Made by a program: the position numbers and the translations under genes. A stretch of 64,000 nt of DNA, from positions 16,145,193 through 16,209,192 of the forward strand of contig NC_060235.2 in the NCBI RefSeq assembly GCF_021155775.2, read 5' to 3'. This DNA comes from Neodiprion pinetum (lineage: Eukaryota > Arthropoda > Insecta > Hymenoptera > Diprionidae). Below, one piece after another: positions 63,245 through 64,000 of this stretch (within the stretch, counting starts at the first letter, position 1; the number at the start of each line of letters is the position of its first letter). The notes beneath the pieces are model-generated. The model searched no databases, was not told the origin of the DNA, and was given only the letters and a program-made list of their open reading frames with translations.

Positions 63245-63795
63245 GTGAGGATCACCGTTTTTTATTTACTTGCCCATTATGTATTCAATTAACACAAGAA
63301 TTACGTGACCATGCATTTGGTTTTTCATTTTGCAAAATCTTTCTCATTTTCTTACATCAGGAATTCGGTTTGTCTTGATTGACTAACACTTTTTTATCAG
63401 ATCGTCCACAATTGTATTCTCCTTCATCTTTCTTGTTACGCGTTTCAATAGATTGACACAGGGTTTGATTGATAACCATTTCTTAGTTCGGAAAAATCAG
63501 AATGATTTGAGCTTAATGTTGTTACACCTTATGTTTAAAGTGGTGCAGCATGTAGAACACTACTAAACGACATGTATAATGAAATCTTAAAGATGCTTAA
63601 AAATCTGTCACACTTTTACCAAAATCACATGATAAGAATATGAATATGAAATAAAGAACAACGAAAGAAACTCATTATGGACGATCAACCTTAGACAGAC
63701 GATTAAGTTTAAACTGTATAAAATGGTAATAAACATCTTATTGATGGACGACCAAAATGTAATCGAGTCGGGTCTATGGTATTCTGTTGGTACAG
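63245..63795 (+). other. da intron between the two RLDDAI exons (551 bp)
   Basis: Bounded by gtgagg and attctgttggtacag. No other feature seen. Confidence 0.75.
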
Positions 63796-63939
63796 GGAAC
63801 ACGGATGGAGGAGCGACTGGACGATGCAATCAATGTACTGAGGAATCATGCGGAAAGTCAGCTCGGCTTGCACCTCGCACCTGTAGGACCTCACGCCTCG
63901 TTATATTCCCATACCTCACCCCCACAGTTGGACCATTTA
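63796..63939 (+). CDS. da: da exon, variant B (canonical) of the RLDDAI segment
   Basis: A 144-bp, phase 0/0 exon, acceptor ctgttggtacag, donor gtaagt after TTA. It encodes GTRMEERLDDAINVLRNHAE, then SQLGLHLAPVGPHASLYSHT and SPPQLDHL. Drosophila has GVRMEERLDDALNVLRNHCE, so this is the canonical version. The segment lies between activation domain 2 and the bHLH domain; its role is conserved but not well defined. Following exons, including the bHLH, lie beyond the window. Confidence 0.94.
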
Positions 63940-64000
63940 GTAAGTACATCGATGGGAGTATTGACTGTTATGAATAGAGTTAGGACTTACTTCTGAAAAT
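63940..64000 (+). other. start of the next da intron
   Basis: Opens with gtaagt at 63940 and runs off the window end. Confidence 0.85.

Larger units (their letters stand above)
2771..63939 (+). other. da: daughterless (E-protein) gene body, partial at both ends
   Basis: Ten exons with consensus acceptors and donors chain in consistent phase and spell the N-terminal and middle part of an E-protein. The matches recognised from memory of Drosophila Daughterless and human TCF4/TCF12 are SPYG...NGM, DSP.Y.SPKA, LPPMSTF, LGKALAS, SNPSTPV.SPPPLT and RLDDAI.VLRNHAE. E-proteins are bHLH transcription factors that bind E-boxes (CANNTG) as homodimers or as partners of tissue-specific bHLH proteins; in insects Daughterless acts in sex determination, neurogenesis and oogenesis. 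The N-terminal activation-domain exon lies before base 1 and the bHLH exons lie after base 64000, so neither end of the protein is in the window. The gene spans more than 61 kb here, mostly one 50.7 kb intron. Confidence 0.93.

Overview
The window reads as a stretch of an arthropod, probably insect, nuclear genome. There are no bacterial-style operons. Small exons with GT/AG borders sit in long AT-leaning, microsatellite-rich introns with many short palindromic DNA transposons. CpG is not obviously depleted, which would fit Hymenoptera (sawfly, wasp or bee), but the species cannot be fixed from this sequence. Only one cellular gene is supported, on the + strand: daughterless (da), the single insect class I bHLH E-protein, orthologous to vertebrate TCF3/TCF4/TCF12.

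Layout: the canonical first exon (N-terminal activation domain 1) is not visible and presumably lies upstream of base 1. Four small exons follow at 2771-2820, 7329-7551, 8665-8690 and 9380-9424; they encode the SPYG segment, a Gly-rich linker and a basic NLS-like KRKK. A roughly 50.7 kb intron (9425-60123) comes next. After it is a compact cluster of exons at 60124-60208, 60972-61108, 61767-62033, 62234-62398, 63185-63244 and 63796-63939, carrying the conserved E-protein middle: DSP.Y.SPKA, LPPMSTF, LGKALAS, SSNPSTPVSSPPPLTG and RLDDAI.VLRNHAE. All junction phases agree. The bHLH exons must lie beyond base 64000.

The giant intron is the interesting part. It contains an open, ATG-started, phase-0 candidate alternative first exon at 24409-24600, which carries what looks like a second version of the N-terminal activation helix. 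A less certain candidate lies at 52527-53039. Both could splice in frame to the exon at 60124, at the place where vertebrate TCF4/TCF12 alternative short isoforms (HEBAlt type) begin. The intron also has one very good and one plausible recursive splice site (AG immediately followed by GTAAGT or GTATGT) at 41283/41284 and 48403/48404. Near the 3' end, two exons encode homologous RLDDAI-type segments with identical phases, a possible alternative or cassette exon pair.

The rest is repeats: at least seven or eight families of foldback MITEs (TA, TTAA or 8-bp target duplications), several present two or three times, a dead mariner transposase fragment, a LINE reverse-transcriptase scrap, and many homopolymer and microsatellite tracts. 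No tRNA, rRNA, CRISPR or viral gene was seen.
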